13,423 nt of DNA from Spirochaetales bacterium (GTDB lineage Bacteria > Spirochaetota > Spirochaetia > DSM-27196 > SLST01), in contig SLST01000064.1 of NCBI GenBank assembly GCA_007130265.1, forward strand, positions 1-13,423. The letters run 5' to 3'. The notes below the pieces were generated by a model, which did no database searches, was not told the origin of the DNA, and was given only the letters and a program-made list of their open reading frames with translations. Below, one piece after another: positions 6,088 through 13,141 of the stretch; positions within the stretch are counted from its first letter, which is position 1, and each line of letters starts with the position of its first letter. The translations under genes were made by a program, and so were the position numbers.

Positions 6088-8436
6088 CTACCGGCATTCC
6101 ACCGGCTTGTCCGCCTCGAGCGTGTACTCCGCGCCGCGAATCGTGATCGAAAGCGGTTCTCCGCCGCGATGGGTGATCGTGACCCCATCGTGCGTGATGT
6201 CGACCTCGAGTCGTGTCTCGTGGAAGCGAAGGGGGAAGCGTAACCTGCCCCAGTGTTTCGGGAGGCGAGGGTCGAACGCGAGCTTACCGTCGAAGTCGGA
6301 CATGCCGGCGAAACCGTAGGTCAGGCTCATCCAGACGCCTCCGGTGGAGGCGACGTGGGCTCCGTCGACGACGTTCCCCGCGACGTCCGCGAGATCCATC
6401 AGGAGCGCGTAGTCAAAGTACTCGATTGCCTTTTCCTCGTAGCCGATCTCGGCCGCGAGAATCGACTGCACGCACGCTGAGAGCGAGGAGTCGCCGGTCG
6501 TCAGCGGGTCGTAATACTCGAAGTTTCGCCGCTTCTCCTCAAGCGAGAACTCGTTGCCGAGCAGGACGAGCGCGAGCACAACGTCGGCCTGTTTGATGAC
6601 CTGATGCCGGTAGATGACGAGCGGGTGATAGTGGAGGAGGAGCGGGTAGTGGTGCATTGGTGTCGCGTCGAAGTCCCACTTCTCCTTTTCGAGGAAATTC
6701 GCGTCCTGCGGAAGGATGCCGCGCTTCTCGTCGTACGGTATGTACATCTGCTCGGCCGCGCGTTCCCAGAGCTCGATCTCGTCGTCCGCGAGGTTGGTCT
6801 CATGCAGGAGTCGAGCGTAGGCGCCCGAACGGTGCTCTCGGATCCAGCGAACCGCCTCAGCGGCGAACCGAAGGTTCGCACGGGCCATGAGGTTGGTGAA
6901 CGTGTTGTCGTTCACCACCGTTGTGTACTCGTCGGGTCCGGTTACTCCGTGGATGTGGAAGGTCTCGGCGTGCGGACTGAAGAATCCGAGGCCCGCCCAC
7001 ATGCGTGCCGTTTCGATCAGTACTTCGGCGCCGGCCTCCGCGAGGAAGTCCCGGTCGCCACGGATGTTCACGTATCGCTTGATCGCGTACGCGATGTCCG
7101 CGTTGATGTGATACTGTGCGGTCCCCGCCGCGTAGTAGGACGAGGCCTCTTCGCCGTTGATCGTCCGCCAGGGAAAGAGGGCTCCCTTCTCGGATAGCTC
7201 ACGGGCGCGCTCGCGCGCCTTGTCGAGCTTCGAGTGGCGGTAGCGGAGCAGGTTCCGTGTGGTCCTCGGACTCGTGTAGGAGAGAAAGGGGGCAACGTAG
7301 ATCTCGGTGTCCCAGAAGTAGTGTCCCTCGTACGCCTGACCGGTGAGGCCCTTGGCGGGAATCCCGGTCGTCTCTGCGCGGGCGGACGCCTGGCAGAGCT
7401 GAAAGATGTTCCATCGCACCGCCTGCTGGATCCGCGTCTCCGTCTCAATGAAGACGTCGGCACCGCTCCAGAACTCCGCGAGCCACGCCTTCTGCGTTTC
7501 CTCGAGCTCGCGGTACCCGTCGCGAACGCACCGGTCGAGCGTGCGGTTGCACCGGTCGACGAGCTCGATGGGCGGCACCGAGCGCGAAGTGTGATAGGTC
7601 GCGTACTTCGTGATGCGAACCGGGACGTCGGCGCGCGCGTCGATCGTGAAGACGACCTTCCCGAGGTCCTCCGACCAGCTTCGATCGGCGAGCCACGGGT
7701 TGTCCGTCTCAATGGTGTGTTCGATTCCCACGCCGAGCGACATCTTCGAGTTCGTCGTCCGGTACCCGGTACAGATTCGAAGCTCATCCTCCGTGTGACT
7801 GTGCGCGTGGAGCACGCGGTGAGAGAAGGCCTTCGCCCGTCGCGGGTCACCGTTGCCGTTCCCGGAAGGCTCGTCGATCGCGCGGCTGTCCTGCCGGTTG
7901 AGCATCTGCGAGGAGATGACGATGGGCGCGTCGGTGTCCGTGGTGATTTCGTAACGGATCGCCGCGACGTGGCGGTGCTCGAGCGAGACGAGCCGGTGCG
8001 AGGAGATGCGAACCTGTTTGCCCGCGGGCGACGACCAGTTCAGGTCGCGGCGCAGTATCCCGTCGCGGAAGTCGATTTCGCGCTCATACTCGGTCAGCCG
8101 CGCGGTGGGCAGAAAGAGCGGCTCGTCGTCCACGTAGAGCTTCATCAGCGTCGTGTCCGGCACGTTGACGATCGTCTGCCCCGTGCGGGCGAACCCGTAC
8201 GCCTCCTCCGCGTGCACGATCGGCCAGGTCTCGTGGAAGGCATTGCAGAAGGTCGCAGGCTCGATCGCCGGTCGCCCCTCTTCAAATATCCCCCGAATGC
8301 CGAGGAAGCCGTTGGAGAGCGCGAAGATCGTCTCCGCATTTCCGAGCCAATCCTCGTCGAACTCGGTCTCAAGAATCGACCAGTTGCGGGCCGGATAGAT
8401 GTGCTCCGGCAGCGGGCGCAGGGTGCGTTCGATCAT
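6088..8436 (-). CDS. GH65-family glycoside phosphorylase or hydrolase
   Basis: A 782-residue protein of family GH65, which contains phosphorylases of maltose, trehalose, kojibiose and nigerose and some hydrolases. Domain order is an N-terminal beta-sandwich (to about 290), a helical linker, the (alpha/alpha)6 catalytic barrel (about 330-710) and a small C-terminal beta domain. Key motifs are FWDTE (W375-E378), GVTGPDEY with catalytic acid E503, IKQADVV (K615), TTGDSSLS (646-653) and AHVASTGG (H694). K615 and H694 correspond to the phosphate-site region of the family. No beta-phosphoglucomutase gene, the usual partner of a phosphorylase, is in view. The ATG at 8436 is fixed by an in-frame TAG six bases upstream. 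There is no Shine-Dalgarno; a promoter-like -10 ends five bases before the ATG, suggesting a leaderless mRNA. The substrate linkage cannot be read from the sequence. Confidence 0.93.
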   Translation of the reverse strand: MIERTLRPLPEHIYPARNWSILETEFDEDWLGNAETIFALSNGFLGIRGIFEEGRPAIEPATFCNAFHETWPIVHAEEAYGFARTGQTIVNVPDTTLMKLYVDDEPLFLPTARLTEYEREIDFRDGILRRDLNWSSPAGKQVRISSHRLVSLEHRHVAAIRYEITTDTDAPIVISSQMLNRQDSRAIDEPSGNGNGDPRRAKAFSHRVLHAHSHTEDELRICTGYRTTNSKMSLGVGIEHTIETDNPWLADRSWSEDLGKVVFTIDARADVPVRITKYATYHTSRSVPPIELVDRCNRTLDRCVRDGYRELEETQKAWLAEFWSGADVFIETETRIQQAVRWNIFQLCQASARAETTGIPAKGLTGQAYEGHYFWDTEIYVAPFLSYTSPRTTRNLLRYRHSKLDKARERARELSEKGALFPWRTINGEEASSYYAAGTAQYHINADIAYAIKRYVNIRGDRDFLAEAGAEVLIETARMWAGLGFFSPHAETFHIHGVTGPDEYTTVVNDNTFTNLMARANLRFAAEAVRWIREHRSGAYARLLHETNLADDEIELWERAAEQMYIPYDEKRGILPQDANFLEKEKWDFDATPMHHYPLLLHYHPLVIYRHQVIKQADVVLALVLLGNEFSLEEKRRNFEYYDPLTTGDSSLSACVQSILAAEIGYEEKAIEYFDYALLMDLADVAGNVVDGAHVASTGGVWMSLTYGFAGMSDFDGKLAFDPRLPKHWGRLRFPLRFHETRLEVDITHDGVTITHRGGEPLSITIRGAEYTLEADKPVECR

Positions 8437-8441
8437 GGGCT

Positions 8442-8470
8442 ACACTACGCGGTGAAGCCGATTTGCACAA
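8442..8470 (-). promoter_or_regulatory. Candidate leaderless promoter of the GH65 gene
   Basis: Read on the minus strand, TTGTGC (8470-8465), a 17-base spacer and TAGTGT (8447-8442) end five bases before the GH65 ATG. Transcription would begin at or near the A of the ATG, consistent with the absence of a ribosome site. Matches to consensus are partial (three of six in each hexamer). Confidence 0.4.
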
Positions 8471-8477
8471 CCGGTTG
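8468..8477. promoter_or_regulatory. LacI-type palindromic operator candidate
   Basis: CAACCGGTTG is a perfect 10-bp palindrome overlapping the GH65 -35 hexamer. The AACCGGTT core with central CG is the type of half-site arrangement bound by LacI/GalR-family sugar regulators. It lies in the 50-base gap between the pterin dehydratase stop and the GH65 start, where a repressor would block initiation. No regulator gene is in the window. Confidence 0.4.
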
Positions 8478-8486
8478 ATCGCTCGC

Positions 8487-8828
8487 CTACATCCCCCCGA
8501 GCTCGTCGGTGCGCGCCGCCATGATGAAGTCGTTCGCGTGCAGGCCGCGGATCTTGTGGGTCCACCACTCGACGGTCACCGCGCCCCACTCGGTCACGAT
8601 ACGCGGGTGGTGCCCCTGCTCTTCGGCGATGCGTCCCACCGCGGCCGTGAGGTCGAGCGCAGGCTGGAACCCCTTGACCTTGAATCGACGCTTCAGCCGC
8701 GGAACACCGTCCCGCTCGACGAGCTCCCAGGTGTCGTCGATGTGCCGCATCATCTCGTCGATCTCTGCGCGCCCGAGCGCCGGCTCGTCGCCGCGGCACG
8801 GCGCGCACTGTTCCTGTGCTAGTGCCAT
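8487..8828 (-). CDS. 4a-hydroxytetrahydrobiopterin dehydratase (pterin-4a-carbinolamine dehydratase)
   Basis: A 113-residue protein with the full PCD signature: EEQGHHPRI (H73, H74) followed by VTVEWWTHKIRGLHANDF (H91). The three histidines form the active site that dehydrates 4a-hydroxytetrahydropterin to quinonoid dihydropterin, regenerating the cofactor of aromatic amino acid hydroxylases. The N-terminal CAPC-G-P-L pattern is common in bacterial members. Length is standard. No phenylalanine hydroxylase or other pterin enzyme is next to it, so here it may act as a pterin recycler for distant genes or have a moonlighting role, as in molybdopterin-linked members. There is no Shine-Dalgarno; a TATCTT hexamer ends six bases before the ATG, suggesting a leaderless start. 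It is divergent from the FAD oxidoreductase gene. Confidence 0.93.
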   Translation of the reverse strand: MALAQEQCAPCRGDEPALGRAEIDEMMRHIDDTWELVERDGVPRLKRRFKVKGFQPALDLTAAVGRIAEEQGHHPRIVTEWGAVTVEWWTHKIRGLHANDFIMAARTDELGGM

Positions 8829-8834
8829 GGGTCA

Positions 8835-8863
8835 AAGATATGGCCGAAGCCGGGTGCGCGCAA
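8835..8863 (-). promoter_or_regulatory. Candidate leaderless promoter of the pterin dehydratase gene
   Basis: On the minus strand TTGCGC (8863-8858), 17 bases, then TATCTT (8840-8835; four of six to consensus) end six bases before the ATG at 8828. The geometry matches that of the GH65 promoter candidate. It lies back to back with the candidate promoter of the FAD gene, with the two -35 elements 12 bases apart. Confidence 0.4.
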
Positions 8864-8875
8864 AGCGGCCGGGCG

Positions 8876-8904
8876 GTGCACCAGGCGAGTCGCTGTGGTA
8901 CGAT
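8876..8904 (+). promoter_or_regulatory. Candidate extended -10 promoter of the FAD oxidoreductase gene
   Basis: TACGAT (8899-8904), preceded by TGG, forms an extended -10; GTGCAC (8876-8881) is a poor -35 at 17 bases. The inferred start near 8911 leaves a leader of about 40 bases. That leader holds a hairpin, TGGCCG (8916-8921) with CGGCCA (8927-8932), just before the ribosome site GAGGGAG (8940-8946). Confidence 0.4.
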
Positions 8905-8951
8905 GTCCCGCGCGATGGCCGCGCGACGGCCACGGGCACGAGGGAGCCAGT

Positions 8952-10604
8952 ATGAACCATGCGAACGCCGACGTCCTGATCGTCGGGGCCGGAACCGGCG
9001 GATGCGCCGCCGCGCTCGCCGCCTGCGCGGCGGGCAGGAGCGTCATTATGACCGAGCCGTGCGAGTGGGTCGGCGGGCAGCTGACAAGCCAGGCGGTGCC
9101 GCCGGATGAGAACCGGTGGATCGAGACGCACGGCGGTACCGTGACCTACCAGCGGTTCCGCAATGCCGTGCGCGCCTGGTACCGCGACCATTATCCGCTC
9201 AATGCCGACGCGAGGTTCGAAGAGCACCTCAACCCGGGCACCGGGTTCGTCTCGCGCCTGTGCCACGAGCCGAAGGTCTCGCACGCGGTGCTTCAGCAGA
9301 TGCTCGCGCCGTACGAGACGAGGGGGCTGCTGCGGATCGTGCGCTTCGTCGAGCCCGTCGCGGCGGACGTCGAGGGGGACCGCGTGCGCGCGGTCACCTT
9401 CGCCTCGTTCCGTGGCGAGCCCGATCTGACGGTGGCCGCCTCGTTCGTGCTCGATGCGAGCGAGCTCGGCGATCTCCTGCCGCTCACCGGTACCGAGTTC
9501 GTCGTGGGCTCGGAGTCCGCGGGGCAGACCGGCGAGCTCCACGCACCGCCCGCGGCGAGTCCGGACAACGTGCAGGCGATCACCTGGTGCTTCGCCGTGG
9601 GGTACGACCCGGCCCCGGGCGCGGACCACACAGTCGACAAGCCGTCGCAGTACGAGCGGTGGCGCGCGTATACGCCGCCGGTCGAGCCGGCGTGGCCGGG
9701 CAAGCTGTTCAGCTGGACCGACGCTGCACCGTGGACGCTCGAGCCGCGGCACAACTGTCTCTTTGCGGCCGAGCGCGATCCGGCGGCGGGGAGGGACGGA
9801 CAGAGCTACTTCGCCTACCGGCAGATCGTCGGCGCGCGCCACTGGGACCCGGCCCACGTTCCTCACGAGGCGACGATCGCGAACTGGCCGATGAACGACT
9901 ACATCGAGGCGAACCTGATGAGTAGCGACCCGGCCGAGCGCTCGAGGGCGCTTGCCGAGTCGAAGGAGATGGCGAAGTCGCTCCTCTACTGGCTGCAGAC
10001 CGACGCGCCGAACTACACGAGCGGCGGCACCGGCTACCCCGGGCTCTATCCGCGCGGCGACGCGACCGGGACGAACGACGGGTTCGCGCAGTACCCCTAC
10101 ATCCGCGAGTCGCGCCGGATCCGTGCACGATTCACCGTCACCGAGGCGCACGTGGGCACCGAGATGCGCCACGGGGTGACCCGGATCCCGTCGCGTCCCG
10201 ACCCGGCGGAGCTTCTCGGCCAACGGGGGGAAGCCTTCAACGACAGCGTCGGCATAGGCCACTACCGGATCGACCTGCACATTTCCACCGGAGGCGACAA
10301 CTACATCGACGTCTCGGCGCTGCCCTTCCAGATACCGCTCGGCGCGCTCGTGCCGGTGCGGATGCGTAACCTCCTGCCTGCGTGCAAGAACCTCGGCGTA
10401 ACGCACATCTCGAACGGGTGCTACCGGCTCCACCCCGTGGAGTGGAACATCGGCGAGGCGGCAGGAGCGCTCGCCGCCTTCTGCCTCGAGCGAAAGGCGG
10501 AGCCGGCGCAGGTGTACGAGACGCCGGAGATGCTCGCAGACTTCCAGCAGAGGCTCGTCGCCCGCGGCGTGCGGATCGAGTGGCCCTCCACGACGGCGGT
10601 GTAG
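8952..10604 (+). CDS. FAD-dependent oxidoreductase (FAD_oxidored, PF12831-like)
   Basis: A 550-residue flavoprotein. The N-terminal Rossmann motif is VLIVGAGTGGCAAALAA (8-24; GAGTGG at 12-17), followed by an acidic end of strand two (E36) and GGQLTSQ. A second FAD contact, VLDASELGDLLPL, follows, and the C-terminal HISNGCYRLHPVEWNIGEAAGAL is the family's closing FAD motif. Such proteins oxidise varied substrates, and this one cannot be assigned. No signal peptide or membrane segment is seen. The ATG at 8952 has GAGGGAG at 8940-8946; an in-frame GTG at 8895 would add 19 residues but overlaps the -10 and is rejected. The gene stands alone on its strand, divergent from the pterin dehydratase and convergent with the nucleotidyltransferase. 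A role in oxidising a sugar or polyol is inference from neighbourhood. Confidence 0.9.
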   Translation: MNHANADVLIVGAGTGGCAAALAACAAGRSVIMTEPCEWVGGQLTSQAVPPDENRWIETHGGTVTYQRFRNAVRAWYRDHYPLNADARFEEHLNPGTGFVSRLCHEPKVSHAVLQQMLAPYETRGLLRIVRFVEPVAADVEGDRVRAVTFASFRGEPDLTVAASFVLDASELGDLLPLTGTEFVVGSESAGQTGELHAPPAASPDNVQAITWCFAVGYDPAPGADHTVDKPSQYERWRAYTPPVEPAWPGKLFSWTDAAPWTLEPRHNCLFAAERDPAAGRDGQSYFAYRQIVGARHWDPAHVPHEATIANWPMNDYIEANLMSSDPAERSRALAESKEMAKSLLYWLQTDAPNYTSGGTGYPGLYPRGDATGTNDGFAQYPYIRESRRIRARFTVTEAHVGTEMRHGVTRIPSRPDPAELLGQRGEAFNDSVGIGHYRIDLHISTGGDNYIDVSALPFQIPLGALVPVRMRNLLPACKNLGVTHISNGCYRLHPVEWNIGEAAGALAAFCLERKAEPAQVYETPEMLADFQQRLVARGVRIEWPSTTAV

Positions 10605-10609
10605 GAGCC

Positions 10610-10639
10610 GCGCCGGGGGCGCCGACCCGCCGCCGGCGC
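10610..10639. terminator. GC-rich hairpin between convergent genes
   Basis: GCGCCGG (10610-10616) pairs with CCGGCGC (10633-10639), and an inner GGG/CCC pair (10617-10619 with 10626-10628) extends it past a four-base bulge. It fills the 34-base gap between the stops of the FAD gene and the nucleotidyltransferase gene. There is no T-run on either strand, so termination is plausible but unproven. Confidence 0.45.
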
Positions 10640-12051
10640 TACCATCCGTAGCGCTCCGGCCCCCACGCATAGCGTTCCTGTTCCTGCTTCACGCGCACGC
10701 CCGTGCGCGGCGGGACGTCCTCTTCCAGCACGACGCCGGGGCCCACGATGCTGTACGGACCGATCTTCCTCCCCGGCATGATCGTCGCGTTCACACCGGT
10801 TCTGCAGTAGTCTCCTATGAAGGTGGCGTTCGCGTGGGTGCGCGGGATCTCTCTGCGGCCGAGCACGCGGTGCGTGGTCCGTCCATCGTCGAAGCGAAGC
10901 GATCCGCAGACCGTTGCCGCGCCGATGTCGGTCCGTTCGCCCACCACGCCGTAGATCTCCATGTAGTGATAGAGATAGACGCCGTTGAAGATCACCCCGT
11001 CGAGCTCGGCCGCATGGCTCACAACACAGTCGCGACCGATCACCGCTCCGCCTTCCACGAAGCACGCGTTTCCCACGAAGCTGCGATCTCCGACTGCCGC
11101 GTTACCGTTGATGATCGCACCGGCGTCGATCACCACATCGTCACCGGCGATGAGCGACCCGCGGACGATGACGTTTCGGCCGATCCGGCTGTTGCGCCCA
11201 AGGCGGACGCAGCCGTCGATGCTCGCGCTCTCGTCAATGCTCGCGCCGTCACCGAGCCGGTGCTCCGAGAGCGTCGCGCAGGCGCGCCGCAGGACCGTCT
11301 CGTTTGCCTCGAGAATATGCCACGGCTTGTCGATGTCGACGACCGGTGTCGACGTGAGTACCGCCCCCACTGGGGCCTCACTCCCCGCGCTCGATGCACG
11401 GAAGGTCTCGATCGCCGCTTCGAGGTGGCGCTCGTGCGGCGGCATCATCCCTACCTGGACGTTTGGGAAGAGCGACGGGCATGCCTCGAGAAACCGGCGA
11501 AACCCGGACGGCAGTACGGCCGCGACGACCCGGCCTCCGGCGGTACCCCTCGGGTGCCCCAGAATCGAGATCACGCGGTGGCCTTCCGTGCGGACGACGA
11601 TGTGGTCGCCGCTCTCAGATTCGGGGACCGGGGAGAGGAGGATCATCACCGCCTCCGGCCGTTCGTCCGCCTCCGAGAGCAGCCGCGCGAGGTCGGCGCC
11701 GTCGACAAGCACGTCCCCGTAGAGGACGAGCGCGCGATCATCGGAGGTCGTGCAGGCGAGAAGCGTCTCCGCGGTTCCGTCGGTGGGCCCCGCGTCCACG
11801 ACGTCGAGCTCGGGTCCGACCTTCGCCCGGGAGGCGCCTCGCTCGTCAGTCCAGCGAAGCGCGGCTGCCCGCACGTCGCTCGCATGTCGGCTCGCCGCGG
11901 CAACAACCTTCGGGACACCCGCCTCGGCGAGTGCGTCGAGCGCGTAGTCGAGCACCGGGTGGTTCAGCACGGGCACGAGGCATTTGGGGCGGCACTCGTC
12001 GTACGGTGCGATGCGGCGACCGGATCCGGCCGCGAGGATGTATCCAGTCAC
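10639..12051 (-). CDS. GlmU-like sugar nucleotidyltransferase with left-handed beta-helix acyltransferase domain
   Basis: A 470-residue two-domain protein. Residues 1-250 form a nucleotidyltransferase: YILAAGSGRRIAP (4-16), RPKCLVPV (21-28, with K23) and LYGD with metal-binding D113. VDIDKPWHILEAN links to a hexapeptide-repeat helix from about 265 to 455, with IG-N, AAIG-type turns and THANATFIGDYCRTGVNATIMPG-like blocks. The linker and the late helix block resemble archaeal-type bifunctional sugar-1-phosphate nucleotidyltransferase/acetyltransferases more than E. coli GlmU. It likely makes an NDP-sugar, perhaps with N-acetylation of a hexosamine 1-phosphate; the specific sugar is unknown. 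The start is GTG 12051, fixed by a strong AGGAGGT (12065-12059) seven bases upstream. It lies 18 bases after the URO-D-like gene, so the two are one operon. Alternatives are UTP- or GTP-dependent hexose-1-phosphate transferases. Confidence 0.9.
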   Translation of the reverse strand: MTGYILAAGSGRRIAPYDECRPKCLVPVLNHPVLDYALDALAEAGVPKVVAAASRHASDVRAAALRWTDERGASRAKVGPELDVVDAGPTDGTAETLLACTTSDDRALVLYGDVLVDGADLARLLSEADERPEAVMILLSPVPESESGDHIVVRTEGHRVISILGHPRGTAGGRVVAAVLPSGFRRFLEACPSLFPNVQVGMMPPHERHLEAAIETFRASSAGSEAPVGAVLTSTPVVDIDKPWHILEANETVLRRACATLSEHRLGDGASIDESASIDGCVRLGRNSRIGRNVIVRGSLIAGDDVVIDAGAIINGNAAVGDRSFVGNACFVEGGAVIGRDCVVSHAAELDGVIFNGVYLYHYMEIYGVVGERTDIGAATVCGSLRFDDGRTTHRVLGRREIPRTHANATFIGDYCRTGVNATIMPGRKIGPYSIVGPGVVLEEDVPPRTGVRVKQEQERYAWGPERYGW

Positions 12052-12069
12052 GAGACAGACCTCCTGCGG

Positions 12070-13131
12070 CTACCGGAGCATCATCTCCTCGTAGCACTCG
12101 TTGTAATAGAGGGCGTTCTCAACCGGCGTGTTCGCCGGGATGTGGTTCCCCACGGCCATGAAGAATCCGGGGCAGTTGCGACCGATCGTCATGCAGCGCT
12201 CGACCTCCGCTCGGATGTCGTCGCGCGAGCCGTGGAGCAGGACGCGCGTGTCCGCGTTCCCAATAAAGAAGTGCGTGCGCCCGTAGCGTTCGGCGATGAG
12301 GGCCATGTCGGTCATCGGCTCCATCGCGAAGCCGTCCACCCCGGCTTCTGCGAGGTCATCGATGAACAGCGTGTAGTCGCCGTCTGAGGTGAAGGCGATC
12401 TTCTTGTCCGCCGCCTTCAGCGGCTCGAAGAAGCGGCGATAGTTCGGGAAGACGTAGGTGCGGTACCACTCCGGCGCGATGAACGGCCCGGAGGTCCAGA
12501 CGATGTCGTCGTGCGTCATTACGAGCGGCGTTTCGCTTTCCGCGAGCGCCGCGTAGAACCGCATGACCCATTCGGCGTACCGGTTGGTGAACCGGCCGAA
12601 AGCGTCGGCGTCGGTTCCCGCGGTGAGCAGCAGCATGTCCCAGCCAAGGAGCGCGATGAGTCCGCTCACGACCGTGATGTAGGTGCCGGTCATGTTGACC
12701 TCATCCGGCATGCGCTCACCGTTCGCGCGGTAGTGATCGTTGAACCGCTTCACGAGCTCGTCGTGCTCGTAGAACGGAAGCTGTTCGAGCGGGTCGAAGG
12801 CGAGCACCTCTTCGGGCGTGCTGAAAACCGGTTCGCTCTGCTCCCGCCGGTCCGAGCCGTCCGCCGCGTAGACCGCGTGCCCCATATCGGTCGCGTACTC
12901 GCCCAGGTACGACGAGCTGACCATCGTGCTCCACGCGAAGTCGTACTTCCAGGCCGCGCGGAAGGCCCTCGAGGCGGCTTGGCGCTCTTCGGGCGGAGAG
13001 TCCGCGGTCACGTCCATGCCGGTGACGCGCGCGATGAGCGGCCAGTGGTAGGCGTCGGCCGAGTACTCGGTGCGGGGAATGCGCTTGGGCATCTCCAGGT
13101 TGATCGCGGCCCATCCGTCCCTGTGCGACAT
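12070..13131 (-). CDS. URO-D-family protein (methyltransferase-like, not haem type)
   Basis: A 353-residue TIM-barrel protein of the uroporphyrinogen decarboxylase superfamily. Family blocks seen are PRTEYSADAYHWPLI near the N-terminus, MTHDDIVWTSGPFI, IAPEWYRTYVFPNYRRFF, AFTSDGDYTLFIDDLAEAGVDGF (S249-D252), and HFFIGNADTRVLLHGS. The HxC zinc motif of corrinoid-methyltransferases such as MtaA is absent: this position reads FTSDGD. The true HemE decarboxylase signatures are also not evident. It may act on a methylated or acidic compound, but no function can be assigned. The ATG at 13131 has AGGAG (13141-13137) five bases upstream, overlapping the stop of the preceding URO-D gene; only 10 bases separate them. 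Translation is probably coupled, and the pair may form a heteromer or act in sequence (inference). Confidence 0.88.
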   Translation of the reverse strand: MSHRDGWAAINLEMPKRIPRTEYSADAYHWPLIARVTGMDVTADSPPEERQAASRAFRAAWKYDFAWSTMVSSSYLGEYATDMGHAVYAADGSDRREQSEPVFSTPEEVLAFDPLEQLPFYEHDELVKRFNDHYRANGERMPDEVNMTGTYITVVSGLIALLGWDMLLLTAGTDADAFGRFTNRYAEWVMRFYAALAESETPLVMTHDDIVWTSGPFIAPEWYRTYVFPNYRRFFEPLKAADKKIAFTSDGDYTLFIDDLAEAGVDGFAMEPMTDMALIAERYGRTHFFIGNADTRVLLHGSRDDIRAEVERCMTIGRNCPGFFMAVGNHIPANTPVENALYYNECYEEMMLR

Positions 13132-13141
13132 CGTGTCTCCT

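Noticed and set aside
7234..8478. Plus-strand reading frame (414 codons) opposite GH65
   Set aside because: No ribosome site or motif, and it covers conserved GH65 sequence.
8832..10670. Long minus-strand reading frame (612 codons) opposite the FAD oxidoreductase
   Set aside because: Arg/Val/Ala/Pro-rich translation with no motifs; it mirrors the codons of a clearly conserved flavoprotein in high-GC DNA.
10834..12387. Plus-strand reading frame (517 codons) across the nucleotidyltransferase and URO-D-like genes
   Set aside because: It spans two recognisable minus-strand genes and their ribosome site, with His/Arg/Asp-rich shadow composition.
12070..13131. Assignment as HemE (haem biosynthesis uroporphyrinogen decarboxylase)
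   Set aside because: Family fold fits but the HemE substrate motifs are not seen, no haem genes are near, and two tandem paralogues point to a different role.
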